From Acinetobacter seifertii (lineage in GTDB: Bacteria > Pseudomonadota > Gammaproteobacteria > Pseudomonadales > Moraxellaceae): a stretch of DNA of 64,000 nt. The number at the start of each line of letters is the position of its first letter. The first letter of the stretch is position 1. The stretch covers positions 124,001 to 188,000 of the forward strand of contig NZ_KB851200.1 of the NCBI RefSeq assembly GCF_000368065.1, given 5' to 3'. The position numbers and the translations under genes are program-made. Below, piece after piece: positions 18,269-28,011 of this stretch. The notes below the pieces were generated by a model, which searched no databases, was not told the DNA's origin, and saw only the letters and a program-made list of their open reading frames with translations.

Positions 18269-19114
18269 ATGTTATTAGAATTTACCAAAATGCATGGCCT
18301 AGGCAATGACTTTATGGTGGTTGACCTGATTAGCCAAAGAGCTTACTTAGATACGGCAACCATTCAACGTTTGGCAGATCGACACTTTGGTGTTGGCTTT
18401 GACCAGCTTTTAATTGTTGAGCCACCAGATTTACCAGAAGCTGACTTTAAATATCGCATTTTCAATGCAGATGGTTCTGAGGTTGAACAGTGTGGTAATG
18501 GCGTACGTTGTTTCGCTCGTTTTGTACATGAACGTCATTTAACCAATAAAACCAACATCACCGTACAAACCAAAGCAGGTATTGTAAAGCCAGAGCTTGG
18601 GCAAAATGGTTGGGTGCGCGTAAATATGGGCTACCTAAAGTTTCTACCAAATGAAATTCCATTTATTGCTGAGCAACCAGAAGCTTTATATACACTTGAG
18701 TTAGCAAATGACCAAAACATTAGTATTGATGTGGTCAACATGGGTAACCCACACGCGGTCACTATTGTTCCAGACGTACTCACTGCTGATGTAGCAGGTA
18801 TTGGCCCACAAGTTGAATCACATCAACGATTCCCTGAACGTGTGAATGCTGGTTTTATGCAAGTAATTGATGAAAAGCATGTGCGTTTACGTGTATTTGA
18901 ACGTGGTGTAGGTGAAACACTCGCTTGTGGTACAGGAGCATGTGCTGCTGCGGTCAGTGGCATGCGCCGTGGTTTGCTTGCTAACTCAGTTGAAGTTGAA
19001 CTTGCCGGCGGTAAGCTACAAATTGAATGGCAAGAAGGTGATGTTGTTTGGATGACTGGTCCAACAACCCATGTATATGATGGGCGTTTGGATTTACGTT
19101 ATTTCCAAGGTTAA
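18269..19114 (+). CDS. dapF: Diaminopimelate epimerase
   Basis: A 281-residue PLP-independent racemase converting LL- to meso-diaminopimelate for lysine and peptidoglycan. The two catalytic cysteines are visible: C75 in EQCGNGVRC and the second in [14 protein letters not shown]. Start [15 protein letters not shown] is typical. It is translationally close (5 bp) to lysA, which uses its product, and ends before a strong terminator. Confidence 0.97.
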   Translation: MLLEFTKMHGLGNDFMVVDLISQRAYLDTATIQRLADRHFGVGFDQLLIVEPPDLPEADFKYRIFNADGSEVEQCGNGVRCFARFVHERHLTNKTNITVQTKAGIVKPELGQNGWVRVNMGYLKFLPNEIPFIAEQPEALYTLELANDQNISIDVVNMGNPHAVTIVPDVLTADVAGIGPQVESHQRFPERVNAGFMQVIDEKHVRLRVFERGVGETLACGTGACAAAVSGMRRGLLANSVEVELAGGKLQIEWQEGDVVWMTGPTTHVYDGRLDLRYFQG

Positions 19115-19131
19115 TCGCTTAGCCTAAATAG

Positions 19132-19174
19132 AAGCCTCTTTTCATCAGTTAAAGTGATAAAAGAGGCTTTTTTT
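19132..19174 (+). terminator. Terminator of the lptM-lysA-dapF operon
   Basis: A long stem with one bulge, AAGCCTCTTTTCATCA paired with TGATAAAAGAGGCTT, followed by a T-run. Confidence 0.88.
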
Positions 19175-19216
19175 ATATGTACAATAATTTTTTAATTTCA
19201 TTACTTTATAAAAAAT

Positions 19217-19822
19217 ATGAATAATTTAATTTTCTTACCCGGTGCGTCAGGCAGTACTGCATTTTGGCATCCTTTAATTGAAAAATTACCTCAGCAATAC
19301 CGTACAAAAATTATTGGTTACCCTGGTTTTGGAGATACACCAGAATCCCTTGAAGTGAAGAGTTTTGAAGACCTAACAAATTATGTGGTCGATCAAATTA
19401 ATGAAGAATCTATCATTGTTGCCCAATCTATGGGTGGGATTTTTGCCGTTGCCGCAGCGCTACAAAAACCTCATTTGGTGAAAGGGCTGGTCTTAATTGC
19501 TACTTCTGGTGGAATCAACCTTAAAAGATTTAATGTTCAAGACTGGCGTGAAGCATATCGCCAAACATTTTTAAAATATCCAGATTGGTTTGTTACCACT
19601 CATGCTAACTATGAAGAGTTTTTGCCAGATATAAATGTTGAAACTTTATTAATCTGGGGCGATAACAATCCAGTGAGCCCAGTTCAGGTAGGTCAATATT
19701 TAAATCAAAAGTTTGAAAAGTCGACGTTATATGTTGTGAAAGGTGGGGACCATCAATTAGCAGAAAAAAAAGCCGATGAAGTTGCAGTCCAAATAGAAAA
19801 CTACTTAAAAGGCCTAATGTAA
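19217..19822 (+). CDS. Alpha/beta-fold hydrolase
   Basis: A 201-residue alpha/beta hydrolase. The oxyanion region is FLPGASGSTAFWHPLI, the nucleophile elbow is AQSMGGIF (Ser in SMGG), the acid is probably the Asp of IWGDNNPVSP, and the His is in KGGDHQLAE. It is shorter than usual (about 250 aa) with a reduced cap. No clear ribosome-binding site precedes the ATG. Substrate unknown; it sits in the dapF-xerC interval with its own terminator. Confidence 0.82.
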   Translation: MNNLIFLPGASGSTAFWHPLIEKLPQQYRTKIIGYPGFGDTPESLEVKSFEDLTNYVVDQINEESIIVAQSMGGIFAVAAALQKPHLVKGLVLIATSGGINLKRFNVQDWREAYRQTFLKYPDWFVTTHANYEEFLPDINVETLLIWGDNNPVSPVQVGQYLNQKFEKSTLYVVKGGDHQLAEKKADEVAVQIENYLKGLM

Positions 19823-19840
19823 TTTTTTAACTCTTATTTA

Positions 19841-19866
19841 GCGTGCTATGCCTTAGCACGCTTTTT
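19841..19866. terminator. Terminator between convergent hydrolase and LysE-type genes
   Basis: An 8-bp GC-rich stem GCGTGCTA / TAGCACGC with a 5-nt loop and TTTTT on the plus strand; the minus side is followed by AT-rich sequence. Confidence 0.8.
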
Positions 19867-19871
19867 AAAAT

Positions 19872-20495
19872 TTATCTCTTACTCAAAGCTAATTTCAATG
19901 CGAACAACACAAAAATACTGCCTGTAATTCGGTCCATATATTTCACAAACTTAGGTTGCTTTAAATAACGTGAAAGTGATTGCATGGCTAGAATTAATAA
20001 AGTTAACCATAACATTCCAATGATGACATGAATCATCACCAGCCCCATTACCCAAATGAAAGCTGATGCTTGTGGTGGAATAAACTGTGGAAGAAATGAA
20101 ATATAAAAAATTCCGACTTTTGGATTAAGTAAGTTACCCAAAAAACCTTTAACAAACCAATTCTGTGAAGAAGAGGCATTTGAGTTGCTTTCTTGCATAT
20201 CTGTGAGTTGGCTACGTGGTTTTAAGATCATATTTAAACCCAACCACGCTAAATAAGTGGCTCCCATCCATTTCAGAATATTAAAAGCTAAATCAGAAGC
20301 CATGAGTAAAGCACCCAGACCACAAGCAACTACAATTCCCCAAGCAATACAACCAAGACAAATGCCTACAGCTGCTTGAAATGCTTTTGATTTACCTTCA
20401 AGTGTAGCGGTACGAATAATTAAAGTCGTATCTAAGCCAGGAGTAAGCGTAAGTAAAGTAATGGCAATTAAGTAGGGAATGAGTATGGTAGTCAT
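19872..20495 (-). CDS. LysE/RhtB-family amino-acid exporter
   Basis: A 207-residue inner-membrane protein of the LysE/RhtB translocator family. The LTLTPGLDTTLIIRTATLEGKSKAFQAAVGICLG segment is the family signature and about six hydrophobic segments are visible; GNLLNPKVGIFYISFLPQFI is the second conserved motif. ATG 20495 gives the normal family length; the upstream in-frame start at 20600 would add a non-conserved tail reaching into the xerC promoter region. It is divergent from xerC. Exported substrate unknown. Confidence 0.88.
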   Translation of the reverse strand: MTTILIPYLIAITLLTLTPGLDTTLIIRTATLEGKSKAFQAAVGICLGCIAWGIVVACGLGALLMASDLAFNILKWMGATYLAWLGLNMILKPRSQLTDMQESNSNASSSQNWFVKGFLGNLLNPKVGIFYISFLPQFIPPQASAFIWVMGLVMIHVIIGMLWLTLLILAMQSLSRYLKQPKFVKYMDRITGSIFVLFALKLALSKR

Positions 20496-20620
20496 GACAG
20501 CAAGGTTCCGACGAATACTTAAAGTGAAGTGTAATATATAAGTTAGATTCATTATGCTGTGCGATATGAAATTTTCATGATCAATTAGTTTTTGGTACAC
20601 TCAAAAAAATGGGTAAATAA

Positions 20621-21547
20621 ATGGAGAGCAATTTGGATTTTGCATTACAACTGCTCTCGATGTGGTTAAAAGAAAGAAAAATTCAAAATCAGTCTGAGCA
20701 TACAATCACGGCTTATGAGCGAGATGTGAAAAGCTTTCTTGAGTTCTGTGACTCAAAAAAAATTGATTTAAAAAATGTTGAAGCTTCAGATTTACGTGAA
20801 TATCTAGCTCAACGTGTTGAGCAAGACCAGTTAAGCGCAAGTAGTATGCAGCGTCATCTTACTTCTATTCGTCAGTTTATGAAATGGGCTGAACAGGGCA
20901 AATATCTAGAAATTAATCCCACTGACGATTTTAAGTTAAAACGCCAGCCTAGACTCTTGCCGGGCATGATCGACATAGAAACGGTTAATCAAATTTTAGA
21001 TCAACCCATGCCGGAAAAACCAATTGATCAGCAGCTTTGGTTAAGAGACAAAGCCATGTTGGAACTACTGTACTCAAGTGGTTTACGACTCGCTGAACTA
21101 CAGGGCCTAACCATTAAAGATATCGATTTTAATCGTCATCTTGTTCGTATTACGGGTAAAGGAAATAAAACCCGTATTGTCCCGTTTGGGAAAAAGGCAA
21201 AAGAAAGTCTATTGAACTGGCTCAAAATTTATAAAATCTGGAAAGGGCATTTTGATCAAAATGCTTTTGTATTTATTTCACAGCGTGGTGGTGTACTCAC
21301 TCCACGGCAAATCGAGAAACGTGTAAAACTTCAGGCGCAAAGAGCCGGTGTAAATGTCGATTTACATCCGCATTTACTTCGACATTGTTTCGCTAGCCAT
21401 ATGTTATCGAGTAGCGGTGATTTGCGTTCAGTCCAAGAAATGTTAGGCCATAGCAACTTATCGACTACGCAAATTTATACGCATATCGATTTTGATCATT
21501 TGGCTCAAGTGTATGATCAAGCTCATCCGCGAGCGACCAAGCATTAA
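20621..21547 (+). CDS. xerC: Tyrosine recombinase XerC
   Basis: A 308-residue site-specific recombinase that acts with XerD at dif to resolve chromosome dimers. An N-terminal SAM-like DNA-binding domain (residues 1-100) is followed by the catalytic domain with R156, K180, H251xxR254, H277 and the nucleophile Y286. The xerC-near-dapF arrangement matches other gammaproteobacteria, here with two genes between. XerC rather than XerD is inferred from this synteny and the sequence style (SSGLRLAELQGL). Ribosome-binding site weak. Confidence 0.93.
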   Translation: MESNLDFALQLLSMWLKERKIQNQSEHTITAYERDVKSFLEFCDSKKIDLKNVEASDLREYLAQRVEQDQLSASSMQRHLTSIRQFMKWAEQGKYLEINPTDDFKLKRQPRLLPGMIDIETVNQILDQPMPEKPIDQQLWLRDKAMLELLYSSGLRLAELQGLTIKDIDFNRHLVRITGKGNKTRIVPFGKKAKESLLNWLKIYKIWKGHFDQNAFVFISQRGGVLTPRQIEKRVKLQAQRAGVNVDLHPHLLRHCFASHMLSSSGDLRSVQEMLGHSNLSTTQIYTHIDFDHLAQVYDQAHPRATKH

Positions 21548-22012
21548 GTCATTTAAGTTAAATTATTTATCAATACGCGACTTTGATTGCACTAAATAAG
21601 GTGAATGTAGAGATCATTTGTATTTATTTACAAATTTGTATAAAGAAAAAGGGTGAAATTACCCAATTGACCATTTTGATCTTTGCACAATTTGTCAGCA
21701 TATATAGCCTGAAAACGACAAATTTTGAGTCTTTTACACCGTGCTTATGCTTCTTACTAATAAGGTAAATAAAATAAAAAGATAATAAAAATCAATGTAT
21801 AAAATAGACTTTAAAAAGAATAAAATAGAGGGTAATCATGTATAAAATTTTTTTTATGAACTGATGATTTCATTTTTTTTGTACTGTTCCAGAAAATTGT
21901 GACTTGACCGAAATGCCAAACACATTGCAAGATAGGGTACCTAAAAAATTTTAATCGAAGAGTTAATATACTTTTCTCAACATTTACTTTTGCTAGAACA
22001 GCCGAGGATTAC
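21548..22012 (+). promoter_or_regulatory. 465-bp non-coding region upstream of etfB
   Basis: Very AT-rich, with no supported gene (a 61-codon frame at 21583 has no ribosome-binding site and no coding character). ATTTGTA/TACAAAT inverted copies occur near 21616-21635. Promoter-like TTGACC elements begin at about 21666 and at 21904, but no good -10 could be paired with confidence. A GAGG ribosome-binding site lies just before etfB. Confidence 0.3.
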
Positions 22013-22762
22013 ATGAAGGCTCTTGTTGCTGTAAAACGCGTGGTTGATGCCAACGTTAAAGTTCGTGTTAAGCCGGACAATAGTGGGGTTGACCTTACCA
22101 ACGTTAAAATGTCAATCAACCCATTTTGTGAAATCGCAGTGGAAGAAGCGGTTCGCTTAAAAGAAAAAGGAACAGTATCAGAAATCGTTGTTGTTTCTGT
22201 TGGCCCTAAAGAAGCTCAAGAACAAATCCGTTCTGCAATGGCTTTGGGTGCAGACCGCGGTATTTTAGTTGAAACCACTGACGAAATTGGCGCTTTAGAA
22301 GTTGCTAAAATCTTAAAAGGTGTTGTTGATGCTGAAAAACCAGAACTTATCCTTCTTGGTAAACAAGCAATTGATGATGACTCTAACCAAGTAGGTCAAA
22401 TGCTTGGCGCATTATTAGGTGCTGGTCAAGGTACGTTCGCTTCTGAAGTGAAAGTAGATGGCGGTAAAGTACAAGTGACTCGTGAAATCGACGGTGGTTT
22501 ACAAACTGTTGAGCTTGCACTTCCTGCAATCATTACAACTGACTTGCGTTTAAACGAGCCACGTTATGCAGCATTGCCTAACATTATGAAAGCTCGTAAA
22601 AAACCGCTTGATACTAAATCTCCTGCTGATTACGGTGTTACAGCTGGTACTAAGCTTAAAACTGTTAAAGTTGAAGCTCCAGCAGAACGTAAAGCTGGCG
22701 TACAAGTGAAATCTGTAGATGAGCTTGTAGAAAAATTGAAAAATGAAGCGAAAGTGATCTAA
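22013..22762 (+). CDS. etfB: Electron transfer flavoprotein, beta subunit
   Basis: A 249-residue ETF beta subunit, which with EtfA forms the soluble FAD/AMP heterodimer passing electrons from acyl-CoA and other dehydrogenases to ETF:quinone oxidoreductase. The start [20 protein letters not shown] and the [25 protein letters not shown] and [24 protein letters not shown] motifs are typical. Seventeen bp separate it from etfA. The gene is rich in favoured codons, consistent with high expression. Confidence 0.97.
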   Translation: MKALVAVKRVVDANVKVRVKPDNSGVDLTNVKMSINPFCEIAVEEAVRLKEKGTVSEIVVVSVGPKEAQEQIRSAMALGADRGILVETTDEIGALEVAKILKGVVDAEKPELILLGKQAIDDDSNQVGQMLGALLGAGQGTFASEVKVDGGKVQVTREIDGGLQTVELALPAIITTDLRLNEPRYAALPNIMKARKKPLDTKSPADYGVTAGTKLKTVKVEAPAERKAGVQVKSVDELVEKLKNEAKVI

Positions 22763-22779
22763 TACGGAAGGATAAAATC

Positions 22780-23712
22780 ATGAGTATTTTAGTTATCGCT
22801 GATCACAACAACCAAACACTTAACGGTGCTACTTTAAACGTTGTTGCTGCAGCACAAAAAATCGGTGGTGATATTACTGTATTAGTTGCTGGTTCAGGCG
22901 CTCAAGCAGTTGCTGACGCTGCTGCTAAAGTTGCTGGCGTAAGCAAAGTATTGCTTGCTGACAACGCGGCTTATGCAAATCAATTAGCTGAAAACGTAGC
23001 TGGCTTAGTTGCTGATTTAGCTAAAGGTTACAAATACGTTTTAGCTGCTTCTACCACTACTGGTAAGAACATTCTTCCACGTGTTGCTGCACTTCTTGAT
23101 GTAAGTATGATCACAGACATTATTTCTGTTGAATCTGCTAACACATTCAAGCGTCCAATCTATGCTGGTAACGCAATTGCAACTGTTCAATCTGACGAAG
23201 CAATCATTGTTGGTACTGTTCGTGGTACAGCATTTGATCCAGTTGCTGCGGAAGGTGGTTCTGCTGCGATTGAAACAGTTGGCGAAGTAAAAGATGCAGG
23301 CATTTCTAAGTTTGTATCTGAAGAAATCGTTAAACTTGATCGTCCAGAATTAACAGCTGCTCGTATTGTTGTATCTGGTGGTCGTGGTGTGGGTTCTGGT
23401 GAGAACTACCACAAAGTACTTGATCCATTAGCTGACAAGCTTGGTGCAGCACAAGGTGCTTCACGCGCAGCAGTTGATGCAGGCTTCGTACCTAACGATT
23501 TTCAAGTTGGTCAAACTGGTAAAATCGTTGCACCTGAGCTTTACATTGCTGTAGGTATTTCTGGTGCGATCCAGCATTTGGCTGGTATGAAAGATTCTAA
23601 AGTTATTGTTGCAATCAACAAAGACGAAGAAGCACCAATCAACAGCGTTGCTGACTACTGGTTAGTTGGTGATTTGAACGCTGTAGTACCTGAATTGGTA
23701 TCTAAGCTTTAA
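22780..23712 (+). CDS. etfA: Electron transfer flavoprotein, alpha subunit
   Basis: A 310-residue ETF alpha subunit that binds the FAD. The C-terminal FAD domain shows [74 protein letters not shown]. It follows etfB after a good AAGGA site and ends at a strong terminator. ETF-QO is not in this window. Confidence 0.97.
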   Translation: MSILVIADHNNQTLNGATLNVVAAAQKIGGDITVLVAGSGAQAVADAAAKVAGVSKVLLADNAAYANQLAENVAGLVADLAKGYKYVLAASTTTGKNILPRVAALLDVSMITDIISVESANTFKRPIYAGNAIATVQSDEAIIVGTVRGTAFDPVAAEGGSAAIETVGEVKDAGISKFVSEEIVKLDRPELTAARIVVSGGRGVGSGENYHKVLDPLADKLGAAQGASRAAVDAGFVPNDFQVGQTGKIVAPELYIAVGISGAIQHLAGMKDSKVIVAINKDEEAPINSVADYWLVGDLNAVVPELVSKL

Positions 23713-23730
23713 TCTATATTGATTAAAGTT

Positions 23731-23761
23731 AAAAACCCTTAGTTTTACTAAGGGTTTTTTT
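23731..23761 (+). terminator. Terminator of etfBA
   Basis: A 12-bp stem AAAAACCCTTAG / CTAAGGGTTTTT with a 5-nt loop and a T-run. Confidence 0.9.
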
Positions 23762-23940
23762 ATTGGAAATAGTAATATGAAATGCATAATTGAGACTTGT
23801 ATCTCATTTGAGGTTTGATTTTTATAGAATAAAAATCACATAGTTTTATGAAGGTAAGACGATGTAGGTTATGGCGATATGATAAGAATAATATGCAATT
23901 AAATTATACAAATATCACTAGATTGGCAGTGTAGATTCCG

Positions 23941-23969
23941 CACATTACAAAGTGCTTTTATGCTATAGT
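23941..23969 (+). promoter_or_regulatory. Putative gyrA promoter (extended -10)
   Basis: TATAGT (23964-23969) preceded by TG at 23961-23962 makes an extended -10. A weak -35, CACATT at 23941-23946, is spaced 17 bp. This gives a leader of about 100 nt before the gyrA ATG. Confidence 0.45.
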
Positions 23970-23991
23970 ATACAGCTATATTTTTTTCGAT

Positions 23992-24021
23992 TTTAGTTCA
24001 CTTTCCGGAACTAAATTTTTT
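23992..24021 (+). terminator. Terminator-like hairpin inside the gyrA leader
   Basis: Arms TTTAGTTC (23992-23999) and GAACTAAA (24008-24015), an 8-nt loop, then six T. It lies between the putative promoter and the gyrA ATG (24077), so it may attenuate transcription; it could instead end readthrough from upstream. Confidence 0.4.
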
Positions 24022-24076
24022 GCAAGATCAAGACATATAAACGGATAGAAATATCTATCTGTAAGAAGGAGTATGC

Positions 24077-26791
24077 ATGAGCGTATCGGAAATCCGACCG
24101 ATTGCCATTGAGGACGAACTCAAGCATTCATATTTAGATTACGCAATGAGTGTAATCGTATCTCGTGCATTGCCGGATGTGAGAGACGGTCTTAAACCTG
24201 TTCACCGTCGTGTGCTTTATGCCATGCACGAATTGGGCAATGACTATAACAAAGCCTACAAGAAATCTGCTCGTGTCGTTGGGGACGTAATCGGTAAATA
24301 TCACCCGCATGGTGACTCAGCTGTTTATGAAACCATTGTTCGTATGGCTCAAGACTTTAGCTTACGTTATTTATTGGTTGATGGTCAGGGTAACTTCGGT
24401 TCGATCGATGGTGATAGTGCCGCGGCAATGCGTTATACCGAAGTCCGTATGACTAAGCTGGCACATGAGCTTCTTGCAGATTTAGAAAAAGACACAGTTG
24501 ACTGGGAAGATAACTACGACGGTTCAGAACGTATTCCTCAGGTACTTCCGACACGCGTTCCAAACTTGTTAATTAACGGTGCTGCTGGTATTGCTGTAGG
24601 TATGGCAACCAACATGGCACCACACAACATGACAGAAGTTGTGAATGCATGTTTGGCTTATGCCGATAATCCGAATATCTCGATTGAAGGATTGATGGAA
24701 TACATTACTGGTCCTGACTTCCCTACAGGCGGTATTATTTACGGTAAATCAGGTATTGTTGATGCCTACCGTACCGGTAAAGGTCGTTTACACATTCGTG
24801 GTAAATACCATTTCGAAGAAGATGAAAAGACAGGTCGTACAACCATCGTCTTTACTGAAATTCCATATCAAGTCAACAAAGCAAGAGTAATTGAACGTAT
24901 TGCTGAGTTGGTAAAAGAGAAAAAACTTGAAGGTATTTCAGAGCTTCGTGATGAGTCTGACAAAGACGGTATGCGTATTGCAATTGACTTAAAACGCGGT
25001 GAAAACGCAGAAGTCGTTGTAAATAACTTATTCTTAAATACCCAGCTTGAAAACTCATTCAGCATCAACATGGTTTGTCTAGACAATGGACAGCCAAAAT
25101 TGATGAATCTGAAAGATATTATTGCGGCATTTATTCGTCACCGCCAAGAAGTTGTGACACGCCGTACCATGTTCGAATTACGTAAAGCACGTGAACGTGG
25201 TCATATCTTGGAAGGTTTGACAGTTGCTTTAGCAAATATTGATGAAATTATTGAAACCATCAAAACTTCTGCTAACCCTGCTGAAGCGCGTGAGCGTTTA
25301 CTTGCTGGTGAGTGGGCAGGTGGTGGTGTTATTTCATTACTTGAAAAAGCAGGGGCTATTTCGGTTCGTCCAGATGAAATTGAAGGTGAAGATCCAAATC
25401 GTCCATTTGGTTTAAGCGATTCAATTTACCGTTTATCTCCGACGCAAGTAGGCGCAATTTTAGAATTACGTTTACACCGTTTAACAGGTCTAGAACAAGA
25501 CAAGTTACACGCTGAATATACCGAGATTTTAGGTCAAATTGCTGAACTGACGGCAATTCTAAACGACTTCAACTTGTTGATGGCTGTTATTCGTGAAGAG
25601 CTAGCTCAAGTATTACAACAATATGTTGATGCACGTCGTACCGAAATTGTTGAATCTCGTGTTGATTTCTGTCGTGAAGATTTAATTCCAGAAGAACAAG
25701 TGGTATTAACTGTTTCTCAAACGGGCTATGCAAAAACTCAACCACTTTCAGACTATCAGGCACAGCGCCGCGGTGGACGTGGTAAGTCTGCAACCTCTAT
25801 GAAAGATGATGACTTTATTCAACATCTGATTGTGGCATCGAACCATGCGACGGTACTTTGCTTTACCAACGTAGGTAAAGTGTATCGCCTGAAAGTATTT
25901 GAAGTTCCTCAAGCATCACGTGGGGCAAAAGGCCGTCCAATCGTGAACTTGTTACCTTTAGATGCAACAGAAACAGTTACTGCTATTTTGCCGTTAACAG
26001 AGTTCCCAGAAAACCACTATGTGTTTATGGCGACTGCTTCTGGTACGGTTAAGCGTGTTGAGTTAGAACAGTTTGCAAACATTCGTTCAAATGGTTTACG
26101 TGCTATTGAACTGAATGAAGAAGATACCTTAATTGGTGTTGCGATTACTGATGGTAATCAGCAAATCATGTTGTTCTCTAACGAAGGTAAAGCAATTCGT
26201 TTTGCTGAAACTGACGTACGTGCAATGGGTCGTACAGCGAAAGGTGTACGTGGTATGCGCGTGAGCTTCGCAAGCAGTACCTTAAGTGAAGAAGATGCAG
26301 ACGTTGAAAACGATGAATCAGATGATAACGATGATTCAGCAGATTCAAATCTAGTAAGTCGTATTGTATCGCTTGTAGTTGTGCCAGAGACTGGTGAAGT
26401 ACTATGTGCGAGTGCCAACGGTTATGGTAAACGTACCCCTGTAAATGACTTCCCAACCAAGAAACGTGGTGGTAAGGGTGTTATTGCAATTAAAACAACT
26501 GAACGTAACGGTGAGCTAGTTGGTGCAGTTTCTATTGATGAAACTAAAGAGTTATTGTTGATTTCTGATGGTGGTACGCTTGTTCGTACACGTGCCGCAG
26601 AGGTTGCAATGACAGGCCGTAATGCTCAAGGTGTTCGTCTCATTCGTTTAAGCGAAGAAGAAACTTTGGTTGGTGTGGTTTCAATTGAAGCTGTAGAAGA
26701 CGAAGAAGAACTTCTTGAAGGCGAAGTAGATACGACTGAAACCGATAGTGAAGAAGTAGTATCTAATAATGAAGATACTTCTGAAGAGTAA
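24077..26791 (+). CDS. gyrA: DNA gyrase subunit A
   Basis: A 904-residue type IIA topoisomerase subunit that, with GyrB, introduces negative supercoils. Active-site tyrosine is Y120 ([10 protein letters not shown]). The quinolone-determining region reads [11 protein letters not shown] with S81 and E85, the susceptible (unmutated) residues. The GyrA box QRRGGRGKS opens the C-terminal beta-pinwheel. An acidic Asp/Glu/Ser/Asn insertion at about residues 737-757 interrupts the pinwheel, and the C-terminal tail is also acidic, making it longer than E. coli GyrA (875 aa). AAGGAG ribosome-binding site. Confidence 0.98.
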   Translation: MSVSEIRPIAIEDELKHSYLDYAMSVIVSRALPDVRDGLKPVHRRVLYAMHELGNDYNKAYKKSARVVGDVIGKYHPHGDSAVYETIVRMAQDFSLRYLLVDGQGNFGSIDGDSAAAMRYTEVRMTKLAHELLADLEKDTVDWEDNYDGSERIPQVLPTRVPNLLINGAAGIAVGMATNMAPHNMTEVVNACLAYADNPNISIEGLMEYITGPDFPTGGIIYGKSGIVDAYRTGKGRLHIRGKYHFEEDEKTGRTTIVFTEIPYQVNKARVIERIAELVKEKKLEGISELRDESDKDGMRIAIDLKRGENAEVVVNNLFLNTQLENSFSINMVCLDNGQPKLMNLKDIIAAFIRHRQEVVTRRTMFELRKARERGHILEGLTVALANIDEIIETIKTSANPAEARERLLAGEWAGGGVISLLEKAGAISVRPDEIEGEDPNRPFGLSDSIYRLSPTQVGAILELRLHRLTGLEQDKLHAEYTEILGQIAELTAILNDFNLLMAVIREELAQVLQQYVDARRTEIVESRVDFCREDLIPEEQVVLTVSQTGYAKTQPLSDYQAQRRGGRGKSATSMKDDDFIQHLIVASNHATVLCFTNVGKVYRLKVFEVPQASRGAKGRPIVNLLPLDATETVTAILPLTEFPENHYVFMATASGTVKRVELEQFANIRSNGLRAIELNEEDTLIGVAITDGNQQIMLFSNEGKAIRFAETDVRAMGRTAKGVRGMRVSFASSTLSEEDADVENDESDDNDDSADSNLVSRIVSLVVVPETGEVLCASANGYGKRTPVNDFPTKKRGGKGVIAIKTTERNGELVGAVSIDETKELLLISDGGTLVRTRAAEVAMTGRNAQGVRLIRLSEEETLVGVVSIEAVEDEEELLEGEVDTTETDSEEVVSNNEDTSEE

Positions 26792-26804
26792 AAAGTTTTA
26801 AAAT

Positions 26805-26832
26805 AAAAAAGGAAGCTGAGGCTTCCTTTTTT
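26805..26832. terminator. Bidirectional terminator between gyrA and the interrupted glycosyltransferase
   Basis: A 12-bp stem AAAAAAGGAAGC / GCTTCCTTTTTT with a 4-nt loop, symmetrical A/T tracts, between convergent genes. Confidence 0.9.
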
Positions 26833-27207
26833 ATGTGTAATCTATTTATTTTGTTGGATGGAAAATAAATACATCATAGTTTCGGTAGTGTAGAGTTTTC
26901 ACAGAAGGATCTTTAGTTGCAAAATTATTTGGCTGACTGACCACAATCAAATCTTGCTTTTGGGCTAAGGCATCTTTAAGTTGCTGCTCGCTCCATAAAT
27001 ACTTCTTACGTTCAGGCTCAAATAACAAACCATCCTTAATTTCTAAAGAGGCGCTATCAGAATGAACACTATCCCATTCATTTACAATGTAGACAGGCTG
27101 TTTAAGCTGTAAAAGGAAAGGCACATCATAGAAATAGTAATTATAGAAAACTATTTTTGTAGATGGGGTGATGTACTCAGCAAAATCTGTTTGGCCCACA
27201 TTATTTT

Positions 27208-27215
27208 TAGTATCT
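27208..27215. repeat. Target-site duplication, left copy
   Basis: TAGTATCT directly abuts the left end of the insertion element and is repeated exactly at 28004-28011. An 8-bp duplication is normal for the IS1 family. Confidence 0.95.
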
Positions 27216-28003
27216 GGTGGTGTTTCAAAAAGTATGCTGAAACAAAGCAGGTTGAATTTTGATAAAATAGAGAAATGCGAATAACTCTAGAAATCAAATG
27301 TCCAACCTGCCTCAGTGACAGTATAAAGAAAAATGGCATCAAAGTAGATGGGAAACAAAACTATCAGTGCAAAGACTGTAAACGTCAGTTTATTGGTGAC
27401 CATGCTCTGAGCTATCTAGGATGTAATTCAGGCATTACTCGAAAAATATTACAGTTGATGGTCAGAGGTAGTGGTATACGAGATATCGCTGAAGTTGAGC
27501 GAATCAGTATCGGTAAAGTTTTACGTACTTTAACCGAATCGACCTACCAAATTCAGCCTAAACAAAGTCATTATGAGTCTCTTGAAGTTGATGAGTTTTG
27601 GACTTTTGTGGGAAATAAAAATAATAAACAATGGCTTATTTACGCCTACCATCGAGAAACAGGTGAGATTGTTGCTTATGTTTGGGGTAAAAGAGACTTA
27701 GCTACAGTTCAACGATTGAAAACAAAGCTTAAACAATTAGGTATTCACTACACCCGAATTGCAAGTGATCATTGGGACAGTTTCATAACTGCTTTTAAAA
27801 ACTGCAAGCAAAGTATTGGTAAATTTTTTACTGTAGGTATTGAAGGTAATAATTGCAAAATAAGGCATCGAATTAGGCGTGGTTTTAGAAGGAGTTGTAA
27901 TTTTTCAAAAAAGATTGAAAACCATTTTAAAGCTTTCGACTTAACCTTTTTTTACATCAATAATGGCTTCATTTAATGTCAGCATACTTTTTGAAACACC
28001 ACC
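27216..28003 (+). mobile_element. Complete IS1-family insertion sequence, 788 bp
   Basis: Bounded by perfect 25-bp inverted repeats (27216-27240 and 27979-28003, beginning GGTGGTGTTTC) and flanked by an 8-bp target duplication. It contains one transposase gene read on the plus strand, opposite to the gene it interrupts. Perfect ends and an undamaged duplication point to a recent insertion. The exact ISfinder name was not determined. No other copy lies in the window. Confidence 0.96.
27275..27976 (+). CDS. IS1-family transposase, single ORF
   Basis: A 233-residue DDE transposase. The N-terminus has a zinc-ribbon (CPTC ... CKDC) and helix-turn-helix (GSGIRDIAEVERISIGKVLRTL), equivalent to InsA; the catalytic part has SLEVDEFW (D), ASDHWDSF (D) and SKKIENHFKAF (E), equivalent to InsB. 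Unlike IS1 itself it needs no frameshift: both halves are in one frame. The frame is intact, so the element may be active. Confidence 0.94.
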   Translation: MRITLEIKCPTCLSDSIKKNGIKVDGKQNYQCKDCKRQFIGDHALSYLGCNSGITRKILQLMVRGSGIRDIAEVERISIGKVLRTLTESTYQIQPKQSHYESLEVDEFWTFVGNKNNKQWLIYAYHRETGEIVAYVWGKRDLATVQRLKTKLKQLGIHYTRIASDHWDSFITAFKNCKQSIGKFFTVGIEGNNCKIRHRIRRGFRRSCNFSKKIENHFKAFDLTFFYINNGFI

Positions 28004-28011
28004 TAGTATCT
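28004..28011. repeat. Target-site duplication, right copy
   Basis: TAGTATCT immediately after the right inverted repeat, identical to 27208-27215. It belongs to the coding sequence of the interrupted glycosyltransferase gene. Confidence 0.95.

Noticed and set aside
21583..21768. 61-codon frame between xerC and etfB
   Set aside because: No ribosome-binding site, AT-driven composition and a product without plausible structure.
24077..24400. Quinolone-resistance substitutions in gyrA
   Set aside because: Residues S81 and E85 are the susceptible type; no resistance change is visible.
26846..27199. A separate small gene of 117 codons
   Set aside because: It is the 3' piece of the interrupted ArnT-like gene, in frame after removal of the element.
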